NCBI GenBank assembly: GCA_013399015.1
Contig: VWZX01010418.1
Coordinates: 552,507 to 616,506, forward strand
Direction of reading: 5' to 3'
Length of the DNA stretch: 64,000 nt
Source: Galbula dea
Taxonomy: Eukaryota; Chordata; Aves; Piciformes; Galbulidae
The translations under genes were made by a program, and so were the position numbers. How positions within the stretch are numbered: position 1 is the first letter of the stretch; each line of letters starts with the position of its first letter. This document shows, in pieces, positions 1-12,100 of the stretch. The notes beneath the pieces are model-generated. The model was not told the origin of the DNA and did not search any database. It worked only from the letters and a program-made list of their open reading frames with translations.

Positions 1-639
1 TCCACAATGATTTCTGTTCCTGGAACAGCTCCTGTGTTTTGCAATCACTAAGTATTTAGAAGGGCTGAGCAGCAGATAAATCAAATTACTTGGGCTAAGT
101 GTGGCAATAACTTTGCTACCTATTTCTAGGTGCTGCAAGAACTACCTGTAACACCCAGAGAAGTTAATAGATTAGCCCTTTATCAAGAAATACACAGGAA
201 GAAAAATCAACAAAGCTCTTCTGAGTGAAGAGACTGTTCATAACTTGTCAAAGGTGGAAATAGATGTCCCTCATGATCTGATTTCTTAAGATGTTTTCAA
301 CCACTAAGAAGCAGGTTTGGAAAAGGTGTCTCACAGTTAATTCAGAGGATGTTAAATCCTCAATTTGAATATTTGGTACCCCTTCTTAATGCTTCTCTTG
401 CTTGGATGAAGCTCTAAAGTGGCTGTTATAACCCTCCCCATAAGAGAGGGATTTACAGAGAGAGTCAAGGGCCACAATAGTGTCTTTGTTTTTAACTGTT
501 TTGCCACCTGTTAAAATCTCACCTGCAGATACCTACTGAAGCTTCTATGTGAATACTAAGGAATTTAGCAGGGCCTGTTACAATAGGACATGGAGTAATG
601 GTTTTAAACTAAAATACCATAGACCAACAACGAGGTTGG

Positions 640-825
640 TGAAAAACTGGCACAGGTCGTCTAGAGAGATGGTAAAAACCTAATCTCTGGAAGCATTCAA
701 AACCAGGTTGGTTGGGGCTCTGAGCAACCTGATATAGTTGAAGATGTCCCTGCTCACTACAGGGCAGTTGGACTAGATGACCTTGAGAGGTCCTTTCCAA
801 CCCAAAACATTCTATGATTCTATGA
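640..825 (+). repeat. CR1 LINE 3'-end fragment
   Basis: The stretch has the typical CR1 3' end: a 'ggactagatgaccttgagag' type block, then 'gtcctttccaaccc', closed by the short ATTCTATG-type tail repeats. It is 5'-truncated and in plus orientation. The left boundary is approximate. Confidence 0.85.
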
Positions 826-2886
826 ATTTGCAGATCCCTTCTGCAGGAACTCAATAACCTCTCACCATGCTCAGTCCTGTGTTTTCCTTCAAACCTGCTG
901 CAATATTCCCCTCCACAGCACCCCAGAGGGTGTCCACTCAGCCCTCCTGATGGCCCAATGCCTTGGGCTGTCTCCTGGGAAGAGCACAACATTCACAGGA
1001 GTGACCAGAGCACTGCAGTGGGGAGCACTCTGCTTGCCTGCCTGGCTCCCTGGCCATACACCAGCTCCAGGCAGCAGCTGTTTGGCTGCAATCCATGCAA
1101 TGCTGAGGCCTTCCTAGCAGAGCTCTCTGTAAAGGACAGACCTATCTCCCATATCATATCTTTCTGGAAGTAACTGTGTAATAATTAGTGCAAACTGCCC
1201 TCTGCTATCTCTATCCCCTTCTCTGGTTGCTGGTTGAACCATTGACAGTGCAGCATGTTTAGATACTCTGCTGATAACAGCTTGTTTACTTTGTGCTGCT
1301 TTGTGTGTATTTGCAGTTGTATTTACAGCACAGCAAAACAGAATGTCATGCTTGGAAAGAGACTACTGCTTTTCCATGACAACAATATGAACAGTATGGT
1401 GTCTGCAAACATGAAAATATGACAGAAGATTGGGCTAAGAAGAAACAGTTAACAAAGCATTTTACCAGCACCTGCAGATCAGCTAACTAAAGACACAGAA
1501 GCATTTGAAATGCCAGAACATGTCTAATAATTTTCCTCTATATCAGAGATTGAGGAATGGGAAAAAAACAACCAAAAAACCAAAACCAAACCTATAATGA
1601 AGACTGAATTGACATGGAAAGTGACAAAATAATAGTAATTCTAAAGGAAATGCATCTGGAGAGACTGAAAAATTCAGAAGGCACATCTCAGTATGATACA
1701 ATGCAACAAGCATTCAGAGAGCCACTTCACCAGTTCTGTTGGTAAGTAAGAGAACTAGTGATAGGTGCATTTTTCCAAAAGACTGAAAATTTAATGGCAG
1801 CATACCTGTGATAATTTATATTTTACCTACAAGAAATTGCAATAGGTGGTAACTATTTGCTCAGATACAGAGAAAAAGCTATTAACTATTGAAAGGGGAT
1901 TTTCAGACCTGTCCTCCTTTCTCTATGGGAAAGCAATGCAGTAGTCAACAGAGCAGTGAACCACAAGAAGACATCGGGCAGGAAAAAAAGCAGCACCTTA
2001 ATCACATTCACCCCTCTCTCTGGAAAACAATACTTCATGATCTTTGCTATGTCTTCTGCAAATGCCTTAATCCAGGTGAAAATTATGAGCTAGTATAAAT
2101 GTCATATTTGTGCTGCATATTTGTGCTGGCACTGATTTTGCCTTACAGGCCAAGTTGCATGTCTTACAGGCTCTGAAAATTTGCATGGTTGACTTTCCCA
2201 TGTAAATGACTATATTCCTTTGAGTAACAATGAAAGAGCTAAAGCCATAGAACCAAGAGGGCAATAGCCATTTCAGACACAGATGGGTAACACCTGTAGA
2301 TCAACTTACAAAATAACCCTGGTGAACTTCCCTATGAAATACTCATGATGAAAGGATGCAAGTGAGCAGCACCCACTTGTAAGCATGCACCAACCTGAGT
2401 TGTAAAGGGCAATCAAGTGCAAGAAGTTATGAAAGGGTCAACCTGAAATGCAATAGCTTTTCACTGAGGACTTAAGTAAGACATGGGAACAATCCAGAAA
2501 ATGAAGTTTGTTACCTGTAAACAACTAATTTTTCTATCAGAGAGTGAACTGTCCTGCTCTACCCAACACATTGTTAACAATATCTTCCAGGTATACCTGT
2601 TGTTTCTCTCAGATTTTATTTTTCTTCTGAGGACATGATGAGCCAGGCAATTGCATTTCCCAGCAAGCTGTAGTTCAAATTCTAGCAAAAGGTAAGGTAG
2701 GCCATGGGTTATGAAAGTCTGTAAATCATTGCCCCAGAAGTAAACAATTCTCTGTTTTTAGCAGTACTTTAGTGTTTATGTTATGTTTTCCTGGAAAGTA
2801 AGTGTATTTTATATTAAAGATATTTTTCCATCATCCTGTAGACTCAGGCACTGTGCACATTTTTAATACACATGGGTTAGACAAGT

Positions 2887-2910
2887 TTATATGTATATAT
2901 ATATATGTAC
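2887..2910. repeat. TA-rich microsatellite
   Basis: A short (TA)n run with TG interruptions in the putative SLC6A18-like intron. It is a simple repeat. Confidence 0.8.
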
Positions 2911-4140
2911 ACACTAGCTATCATCCGAAGTAAAGCACTGTACTAAGTTCCAGCTAGAACTGGGTTGTTATTTTGCTAAGTTTCCTTAATGTCTGTATGT
3001 GTACATATATAGCTATTTGACTTGTTTGAGTCTCAGATGTAAGTGCCAAACAACATAACTGGGCCACTTAGAGTCTTCTTTTCAACCCCAGTTGCCTGGG
3101 AACCTTTGTGTTTGTCTCCACTTAACTGTGGCAAACAACCTTTATATCCATTAGTCATGTAAAGTAAATAACTAACTTAACTCAGGCAATAAAGCCAAAT
3201 AATCAGTAACAACAGAGGATGATAAATGTCAGCAAAACTGATATTTTATTAGATCTGAGTTACTGAGTAACGCTAATGTGCAATGAATAAGGTTCAGAGG
3301 TCTGATGAGAACAGCTGACATGAGACAAATATACAAGAATTTATTTTTACCTCTTGCTTTTTAAAAGATCTAGAAATGAGGAAAAGTGCATTTCCTAACT
3401 CTTAAACTTTTGAGTGTCACCTGAACCAGCTATGAAACTGTGATCTGTACTGCAGTAGCCATTCAGCCTTAGAGCATGTCTACGCCATATCCATACCAGG
3501 TTGCGCTGCACTTGTGGCTGTGGGAGCTGCTGCACCTCTCAGGGCTCCTAGTTAACTAAGATGCTGCTGATTTCTCCCATGTTCACATCTTCAGATGTGA
3601 AGCAAACAGGATTTATGCTCCAGTACTCCTGAAAATCTATTGGGCTTTTGCATTGAGGTGTGTGCTTTCAAAAATGCAACCCCAAATTGCATCGCTGCCT
3701 TAAATTAGCAGAAGAAAAACACAACTACATTGTATACTGGTGTAAATCCAGCTCTGCCTTCTTGGTAGTCTTCATGACTCACTCAAAGTCTTATCCCAGA
3801 AAGCTAACACTAGAAATTATTCACAAACCCCAGAGCATGTTTTACTGAGTCCATTTTGCTGTTGAGCTGTCTGAGCCAGTGACCAAACATTGGCCCTACA
3901 TCCACACACTGACTTCTCTTCACCACTGTCTTGTGCCACTGTTTGTAGTGATGCAAAGTAGCTATGTGCTATTACTGAGTCCACTAGCTATTTTAAACTG
4001 GCAAAATTACTACTCACAGTGTAGAGGAACAGCTCAACCTTTGTACCTGCAGCATTTCCCTATTTTTATTATCTTTAAACCTACTCTAAACCCTGTCCTT
4101 TTTGTCCCTAGCAACTACTGTGGGATGTATATCAGTGCTC

Positions 4141-4270
4141 AGAAGCTGGGTACACAAGCAAACAGACTTTCTGAGAACTGTGGCATCCATAAAACAGATC
4201 ACTATGGATCTCCTTGCTCTCAGACTCATGCTTCTCCTGGGATGGTAGAGGTCTGTAGGGCAAGCATGCA
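4141..4270. repeat. 130-bp duplicated block, copy 1
   Basis: This block aligns without gaps to 7225-7354 (offset 3084) with about nine differences counted by eye, roughly 93% identity. Both copies are in the same orientation and lie on either side of the SLC6A18-like first coding exon. I do not recognise it as CR1 or an LTR. It could be a duplicated non-coding segment or two insertions of an unfamiliar interspersed repeat. Confidence 0.85.
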
Positions 4271-6353
4271 GGAGGCTTTGGAGGGAAGGGATGAAGGGGA
4301 GAGAAAACTTCATCAAACCTCAGTAGAAGGCAAGTACCCATGGCCTTGTGGAGTGAGGCTGGGATCTGAAGATGTTGAAAAACAGCCAACCCTTGGTGCT
4401 TCATGGGAAGATGTGGGAGCCTTTTTATGGTCAACAGCACAGTATTTCATCTTAACTCATAATGGAGATTTGTACAAAACCCCAAAGCATAATGTTCTTG
4501 TGGCCTCATGCAGTTGGTGGCCCCCAAAGCAGCTCTGTGTAACGAGATGTGCAGAGAAGCTGCATCTTCCTGTGGTCCCATCTGTGGCTTTGAGATCTTC
4601 CACTGAGCACTTTAATTGTTCATTACATCACAAAAAAATTACATTATGTTATTTTATTATGTTGTTTGTTAATACTGAATGCTTGTTCCCTTGCTCCAAG
4701 ATAGAAAGGCCTCCTGTACGGTATTTGTCTGACCCACAGCTCCTGCTCCAGAAGAACATCTTCCTTGCAGGACCCATGCCACATCTCTTTAAGGTGTCTC
4801 TCTGAAGGTGTTTATCATGTCTTATTAATGCATGTATCTTTAACTGAAGTGATAGGCTTTTTCCAGCTATTTGCATGGGCAAACACAGAGAAACAGCATG
4901 TTTGCACCTGTGTCTTTCTAACCACCCAGATATGGCACTCCTCTGAGAATGTTTCACAGGGTTTTACATCTTGTAAATACATAATGGAAAATTATAACTG
5001 TCCTAGGAGGAATCTAGCTTACAACTTCTTCTGTTTTCTTAATTGAATATATGTAATGGTAGCTTCCACCTGTTAGCTGTTCAATGCTAATGAGCTCCTT
5101 GCCACCAAAATAATTTCCATTTGCTTGTGTATAGACTATGATAAACGTACTCTTTCAATTTCATAAGCTAAATAGATTGGATTCTTAAGTCATTCCTTGT
5201 CCTATAAGTTTTCCAGACCTTGAATGATTTTGGGGTCTTTTCTGCATTTTGCCCCATTTTTCAAGTTGACTTTGAAAGGTGGACTTTCAGAAGAAGTCAA
5301 AAGTTGTCTTTGTATCAGTAGCAGTATCTCCACCTACTTCCTAGTGCTCTGCTTCTATATGCCAAGATTCTTTTTGTTGATACAACCTGCTATATCTCAT
5401 TCATTCAACTACTTACCAGAGTCCCTAAGTGGCTACTTCTTTCTGAAACACCTCCTTCCATTAAAGGCAGCATCCATTCTTGATTCCTTGATTGATTCAA
5501 ATATATGTAGTTCATCAAGTAATACAGATACCTTGGTACAACAAGCTTGGATTTAATCATTTTTTTCTGTCTGATAGTTTCTCCAAGTTTGAATTTTCTG
5601 GTTTTCCAGATAATTGAAAGATACTGAATAATACCAGGCCAAACCAATTTGCTATCTAACTCTGCTTTAGACAGCTTACCATGGCAGATCTCAAAAACTA
5701 CTGGGAATGGTGATTTGTCAAGTACTCTTTTCTGATCCATTTATATTACTAAATTGACTGCTTGTAAAGCAATTCTTGGTGGGGTTGGTGCCCAGTGACA
5801 GGCTTGGCCAGCAGTCCACACTTCCTGACAAGGTCCTGTTAGTATGCTGTCATCTGAGCATTTTAAGCCACCTCACAGACATCAAAGAGTGACATTTAGT
5901 TTTGTGCAGAGGCAGTTTCAGATGATGAGGTATGTCCTAAGAGCATCAGAGAAGGGAGGGGAAGGACTCACTCACCTTCCTAAAGGAAAGTTCAGTGACC
6001 ATTTGTGCAGGGGTTGGTTCACTCAAGTCTCCCCAGGACTTCTCAATTTTCCTTAATGTAACAATCTACAGGTTCAGTTTCCTGCTCCTATCAGGACTGT
6101 AGCAGCAATGTAAGAACTTTAACATTGGTTTTGCTGAGAGTTAGCATCAGTCTGATCTTACCTCCTGAATGAACCCATCATTTAAAACTTAAATATATTC
6201 TACAGAAAAACCTAACCTAACGGATGCATTTATGAGAATCAGATAGTTAAAAAAAAATATGATGCAAATATATGACTTCCATGCTTGTCATAAGTTAGTA
6301 GAGTTCTGTTAAGACTGCAGTTATGTTCTAGCAAAGTCCCATTTGAGTCTTAC

Positions 6354-6510
6354 CACCTCCATGGATCTGACACAGGTACGGAAATCGCCACACGTTCCCC
6401 AAGCCAACAGCAAATCCGATACAGCTTAAAATATACTGGAACTTATTGTCCCACTTGGGTCTGCCATCTTCTTTAGGGATTTCAGGTGGCACTGATAAAT
6501 CTTTGGACAT
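6354..6510 (-). CDS. SLC6A18: SLC6A18-like neutral amino-acid transporter, first coding exon (partial gene)
   Basis: The exon encodes 52 residues plus one base, from ATG at 6510 to a GT donor immediately after 6354 (reading leftwards). It contains the SLC6 N-terminal signature: a conserved RPKWDNK stretch, then TM1 with the unwound GLGNVWRFPYLCQ segment that lines the substrate and sodium sites (about residues 36-48), and the terminal H-G-G. The intron phase after this exon is the same as in the neighbouring SLC6A19. Family members are Na+-coupled transporters of neutral amino acids in the apical membrane of kidney and gut epithelium. SLC6A18 is inferred from its place directly downstream of SLC6A19 in the same orientation, as in human, and from similarity to the human SLC6A18 N-terminus. 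Another SLC6A18/19-type paralogue cannot be excluded from one exon. Confidence 0.8.
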
Positions 6511-6636
6511 TTTAATGAAAGATCCTTGGCTCCTTAGCCACTTCCCCTAGAAATAAGAAGATGCTTCAAAACCTATCTCTCCTGCAGGTTTTATGCGGGA
6601 TGCCTGGAGGATCCTGAACACAGGGGAGGAGCTTTC

Positions 6637-6712
6637 TTTTTATGTGAGGCAAAGGAACATGTTATTGCCAAAGCTGCTGTTTAAAGGCAAAACCAGGAAT
6701 TATTATTATATA
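6637..6712 (-). promoter_or_regulatory. Candidate TATA elements of the SLC6A18-like gene
   Basis: On the minus strand, a CATAAAAAG element (6637-6645) and a TATATAA element (6706-6712) lie about 130 and 200 bp upstream of the start codon. No CpG island is present, which fits a tissue-restricted promoter. Which element is used cannot be told from sequence. Confidence 0.3.
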
Positions 6713-7224
6713 GAGAGTTACCACTCTTGGCTTTTTTGCAGCTCCTTCTATAGTTAGAGAACGTGGGAATATGTTGTTAATGGGTAACTCAGGATCAAAC
6801 AGGTGTTTATTTTCTGTTCTCCTTCTGTTCTCAGATACTTTCAGAGAAGTGTGACACTGAATATAATTAAAAAGAAACCTTTACAGCAGACTTATTAAAA
6901 TTGTAAAAAGCTTGGAAAACTGTGCATGAAGTATTGCTATTTCCTTTCTTAGTTTATTAGTAGAGTAAATGAATGAAGACATCTTTTGCAAATACAAAAA
7001 GTAAATTAAAAAAGAGCAGGAAAAATTAGACCATGTATGTTCAGACAGCAGAACTTGGTCCATTTTCACCATAGCTGCTAGAGGTTAATCACTTTCCATC
7101 TGTCAATGAATCCCAAGTAACTATTTTTGTTGTTGATTAAATAGTTACTGATGAATGCATGAGCTGAATGCTTTCCTTCAGTTGAAAGTATGTGAGAATA
7201 TTTTTCTGTTGTCTTTCAGGTATC

Positions 7225-7354
7225 AGAAGCTGGATACACAAGCAAACAGACTTTCTGAGAACTGTGGCATCCATAAAACAGATCACTATGGATCTCCTTG
7301 CAGTCAGACTCATGCTTCTCTTGGGGCAGTAGAGGTCTGTAGGGGAAACATGCA
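7225..7354. repeat. 130-bp duplicated block, copy 2
   Basis: Direct-orientation copy of 4141-4270. It is preceded at once by a pyrimidine-rich run ending in CAG (7210-7219), which resembles a splice acceptor. No matching donor or reading frame makes an exon convincing. Confidence 0.85.
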
Positions 7355-7895
7355 GCAACATGCAATGTTTGCACACTAAATCTCCACACTAAAGAGATTA
7401 GCCAGTCAGTTTGTTTGCTTTGGTAAGCCAACATTTTATGCCTGGATTCCCCTTTGCTAAATGGGAAGAGTACCTAAGTGAAATGGATTTTTTTGCCCCC
7501 TAATACTTGAAGAGAAACAAAGCCCTGCACTGCAGCTGAATATACAAATATGGCCAGGTTTCAGGACATCCAACCAGAAGCCAATATCACACCTAGGTAA
7601 CACAAGTCTCCTCAGGTAAGTACACTTCATCAGCTTTCAGCTCTGCAAACATACAGATCCATAGGTGGAACAACATGAGCCCCTGGTCCCTTATCAGGAT
7701 GTCTCAGAGGGCACACATGAGTTGGGGCAGCACACATGGTTTGGCAGCACTGACAGCATTTCTGCTGCCATGACACCCACACCATCACCCCTGCTGCTGC
7801 TGCTGCTGTGCTTCAGACCAGGAGATGCCTTGTGACATGCTGGGGCCATTCTAGCAACACACTGATTACCATACCCCCTGCACACAGCTGACAGT

Positions 7896-7965
7896 TACAG
7901 AAACACAGAATATCCTGAGTTGGAAGGGACCCACAAGAATCATTGAGTCCAGTGCCTGTTTATGC
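7896..7965 (-). repeat. CR1 LINE 3'-end fragment, antisense
   Basis: Carries the reverse-complement CR1 tail pattern 'cacagaat...gagttggaagggaccc...tccag'. It is short and diverged. Confidence 0.65.
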
Positions 7966-8625
7966 ACAGTTTCAAACTGGGTTTTGCTCATTGTCAGTGG
8001 CTAAGCTTTTCCTCAGCAGGAATATCAGAAAAAAATGATTTTTCCCATTACAGAATAGCATCTTTAGTTTATCTAATTGCTTATTGAAGTTGGAAATCAA
8101 ATTAATCATTCAAATACACATTCAATGCTTGGCACTTTATCTTCTATTTGGAGCAGATAATACTGCTCCAAAGATACACTCTGGAGTAGATATACCCTAA
8201 ATATCCCTATTTCTTGTAAGAGAGTGTCTGGGATTGGATCAATTCTTGTCTTAAATGGTGGGTATAGGAAGATCTGCAAAGTGATACAAATGCATTGCCT
8301 TTGTACAGTGGGGACAGCTGGATGAAAGGACCTATCCAGAGAAGACATTTGCACTATCTGTTTCTGGCATTCAGCCTGGATGCTCTGATGGTGTCCCTCT
8401 ATCTATCTAGTGACCACATAAGGAATGAGACTCCTGACTGATCTGTTCTGGGCCAAATAGAAGTTAGAAGCTTGAGACAATTGCAAGGTAGGTGTGTGTG
8501 TGCATGTGTCTGTGTGTACATGAATGAGAACTACCTACTACTGGAAACTGGGAAGTAATGGACAATTAATAAAATATCCAGAAAGAGAAATGAATCAAAC
8601 TGTCATTCTCATACTTATAAATGTT

Positions 8626-9121
8626 TTTATTAAATATTTTAAACTTCTGCATGAGACAAATAACATTGGTGGCTTTGTGCAACACAGTGGCATGCAAAAT
8701 AAAAACAATTCAATGTGCAAGAGAAGTCACTATTAAGTTACCCTTTGTAGTTTTCACCCAACCAACATGACTCCATATGGAAGAGTCACTTATGGCATGT
8801 CAAGAGCAGTGCATTCCCAAACAGAGAGCTGCAAGCCAGTTTCAAATAAGCTGGCTTCAAAACTGGAAGAAGGAAAAATGATTTGGCCTGGTGCTCCAAT
8901 CACTTGCAAATGTGGCTGGTTTGCTTCCAGGATCCAAGCCATTTATTCTTCACAGTGCACTGCATTGTTCAGTAAACAAATGTTTACCTGGAAACAACAT
9001 ATAGTTATCCTTTTACAAAAGAATAACTTGAATGAAAATACAATTTACTTTGGATTCTTTAAAAAACAAAAAAATTATTTTTCTCACTGACAAAGCATTC
9101 TTCTACATTTTTTAAATGGTT
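8626..9121 (-). other. SLC6A19: Candidate 3' UTR of SLC6A19
   Basis: The region directly follows the SLC6A19 stop codon in transcript orientation. Two minus-strand AATAAA hexamers are present, at 8942-8947 and 8626-8631, either of which could be the polyadenylation signal. The UTR end is not proven. Confidence 0.4.
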
Positions 9122-12100
9122 TTATGCTGCATACTTTAAGTTTCCATTAACAGAAGTCTCAGATGTGGAGATGATAAGGCCTGTACGATCACTTTTTTTC
9201 TGACAGCAATTTCTGATGGCTTTGTAGATGGCAAAGGCAGGGATAACCAAACTAGGCACTCCAGCAAGGATTACAATAATAGCATACACCCAATTGGGAT
9301 ATTCAACCTTCTGTGTTTTGGGGAACTCCTCCTGAAAGAGCAAACAATTGAGCTGTAGAAAGCAGTCAGGAGCAAATACCTGGGAACGTGCACATTCAAT
9401 AATCCAACTGATCAAAAATGTAATCAGAACAGTAGCTAGCCACAATGGCACAATAATTTACTAATTCCAACCCAGCTTCTAGCTCAAGGGTTTCATTTGG
9501 AAGAAGAAAGAAGAAATCTGGGTATTAATATTAATTATCATTATTATTAATTTCTTCTGACAATGATGATTAACCAGCACTAATGCATTTCTATGATTTT
9601 AAAGGCACACAGAAACAAGTGCAATATTAATATAGCTTCACAGATCTGCTCTTTCACAGCATAGAAAGGTTGTGACATTTCCAGCTCTTCTATAATCCCT
9701 ACTGAAGAACTACCACCTCTTTCAGTCTTGCCCCACAACTGGACTAATGTTTTTATTTTGTCCACTTTGGTAAAGCTACTCAGGTGCAGCTACACCAGCT
9801 GCAGGCATCACAGCTGAATTTAGGACTTTTCTAAGTGTTACTTTTTATTATTACTTTATGTCTTTACTGTAAAACTGTTTCAGATGGGAGATAAATAGAA
9901 CTGACTGTGGCTCTTGCATTAAAGAAGAATACATAAAATAATTCTAAAGAAATATTTTGGTTTTATACACTTACATAGCTAGGATCCCAAATACTGTACA
10001 GCAGTTCTTCATTGACTTTAACCACAAAATAAAAGAAGAAGATAACCAACATAATGAGAGGACTGATAACTCTCCAGGTAATCTGCCAGAAAATATTTGG
10101 CTTGTGTCCAATCATGAACTCAATATCCTTGTTAAACCTAGAAACAAAAACAGAAAGTTCAGGACAGCAAAAACTGGTCAGGATCAAAGGGTGCCTGTTT
10201 GTATACAGGGAAGACCAAACTACCCTTGGCTGTGCTTCCCAGGATTTTGCTAATGTCAGTGTGAAACAAGGATTGATAACAACATTGGGAGTTACACCTA
10301 AGTAGTTCAAAATAAGACAGATGTCAGTGCAAACAAGGAAAACTGTTTTGGGAAATTTACTTCTTTCAAGTGTGTGAAGCATATGCAAAGTAGTTTTGAC
10401 ACAGTCTCAATTACTACTTACTTTTTTTGTTTATCTTTTCATCTCTGACTTCTAAGATTTAGGTATCATTCTTAAAATGATATGGACTCCCATCTCCTGA
10501 GTGCAGAGCATATCCAGGTGTAGTTCATCTGAGTTGTCATTGGTAACATGCAAGCTGTCCTTCAAGCAGGAGAACCATCATTTTACCAATGACTCTACCA
10601 GAAAAAGGTCACAGGAATTTGTCTGGGGCAGAAAACATCACTTTTGGGCAGCCCTGATAAGCTCTGTACTCAAAGAGGGCTACAATGATGTATACTGGCA
10701 TGAAAGCTTGGCATGAAGCTCTTTTCTGACTCAATCCCCACCCCACTATGTCCTCAGCCCTTTTTTATGTCCTGTGAACTTGACTTTGTGAAGCGTTCTG
10801 AGATTTTAATGGGAAGAAAAAGCAATCAACACTGACTTTTCTGTCCTTAACAAATTAAAATAAGCTTTCTTTCTCTAGGGTACTCCTCTGCTTATCTAAT
10901 TTACCTAAGCTGATTCATGCCTCCTCAGGTAATAGAAAACTTTCAGTATGGGAAGATGTGCCCCAAGGGCATTCACCCTATTCCCAGGAGCAGCCCAGCT
11001 GCAGGGTCTGGCACAGGTTCAAGCAAAACCTATGGGTGACTGAAGTTCCCACCCTTTTTTTTATGTTTCTTATGTATTAACTGGGAACAGAAAGACAGCA
11101 ACATTTGGTTGAGATCATATCTCTAGAAAGTTGATAGGTTAATTACTCACTGCTGCAACTGATAAAGTCCTGAATCTGTCAGCTAAGAATGTATCTCATT
11201 AGCCTTGGATTTGCATCCTGCTGTAAAACAATATCTGCAGCCAGCCTGGATATCCCTACTTTGGACAGGATCATTTAGCATTTACTGTAAACCCTCCTGC
11301 TATATATCTTTGTTTTAAACTTTCAGCTCAGTGCCAATGTGATTGTACTTTGCTTCTGCTAATTAAATATTTTGTTCAATGATTCTGAAGAAGATTTATT
11401 GTAAATGTCACCATAATTAAAATGTAAATGAGCCACAGTGGCACTTGTGTAACTCTTGCAATTACATATATTCTGCTGCCTAATTTAAAAATAAACTGTT
11501 TGCACTCATTTTATTACACTGTAGGACACTTGCTAGTGCTTAGTATTTTCTTTCCATATCTTGGGTGTGTGTTTATTTTAGTTGGTTGTTACAGAGCATT
11601 ATCTATTATAATGTATTGATAAAGTGGAAAGATTTCATGTAGAAATAAAAATGCCCACTGCACTCTTAAAAACCCATTTTTTCTTAAGAACTCATTCAGG
11701 AACCTAAATCACATAACCAATCCTAAACTACAGTTGCATAATTTCAGTGAGTTCTATAACAGGGATTCTATGCACTGAGATGCAGGAAGATTACAGCTAT
11801 ACAAATAATCAATTTATGCACTAGTTTTTAGTGAAGCATAACTGGTATTTCATACCTGTCTATTCCATAAATATAGACGACTGAAAACATCTCAAAAAAT
11901 GCGATTATTAGCAAGGGAATAGAGCCAGCAAAATTGTCAAACAGAGCCAGCCAGTAATTGCCAGAGTTCAGCACAAAAATAAAAGCTATCAAGTAAGATC
12001 CCACACAAATGAGACCTGTGGGAAAAAAACAAAAGAACACCACATTTAGGCAAAGAAAACAAACATGGAAAAAAGAAAAGACATTTTTCCAGTAGCTAGA

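Larger units (their letters stand above)
1..6353 (-). other. SLC6A18-like intron 1 (partial), no exon found
   Basis: This stretch lies downstream, in transcript orientation, of the SLC6A18-like first exon, so it should be that gene's first intron. I searched both strands for an exon 2 encoding the usual SLC6 continuation (A-F-hydrophobic-P, then E-G-I-P) and found none, so exon 2 probably lies beyond the left edge. The interval holds a CR1 3' end (about 640-825), a TA-rich microsatellite (about 2887-2910), an A/C-rich tract at 1560-1593 and one copy of a 130-bp duplicated block (4141-4270). The 308-codon open frame at 3879-4805 has no recognisable protein features. Confidence 0.6.
6713..8625. 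other. Intergenic region between the SLC6A18-like gene and SLC6A19
   Basis: No coding exon was recognised. The interval holds the second copy of the 130-bp block, a (CTG)6 run at 7791-7808, an antisense CR1 fragment at about 7896-7965 and a short TG-rich stretch near 8490-8520. Confidence 0.55.

Noticed and set aside
3879..4805. 308-codon open frame on the plus strand
   Set aside because: No recognisable domain. It runs through the 130-bp duplicated block, its second copy does not keep a matching long frame, and codon content looks random. Treated as chance.
7791..7808. (CTG)6 run
   Set aside because: Short trinucleotide run in non-coding DNA; not long enough to be notable.
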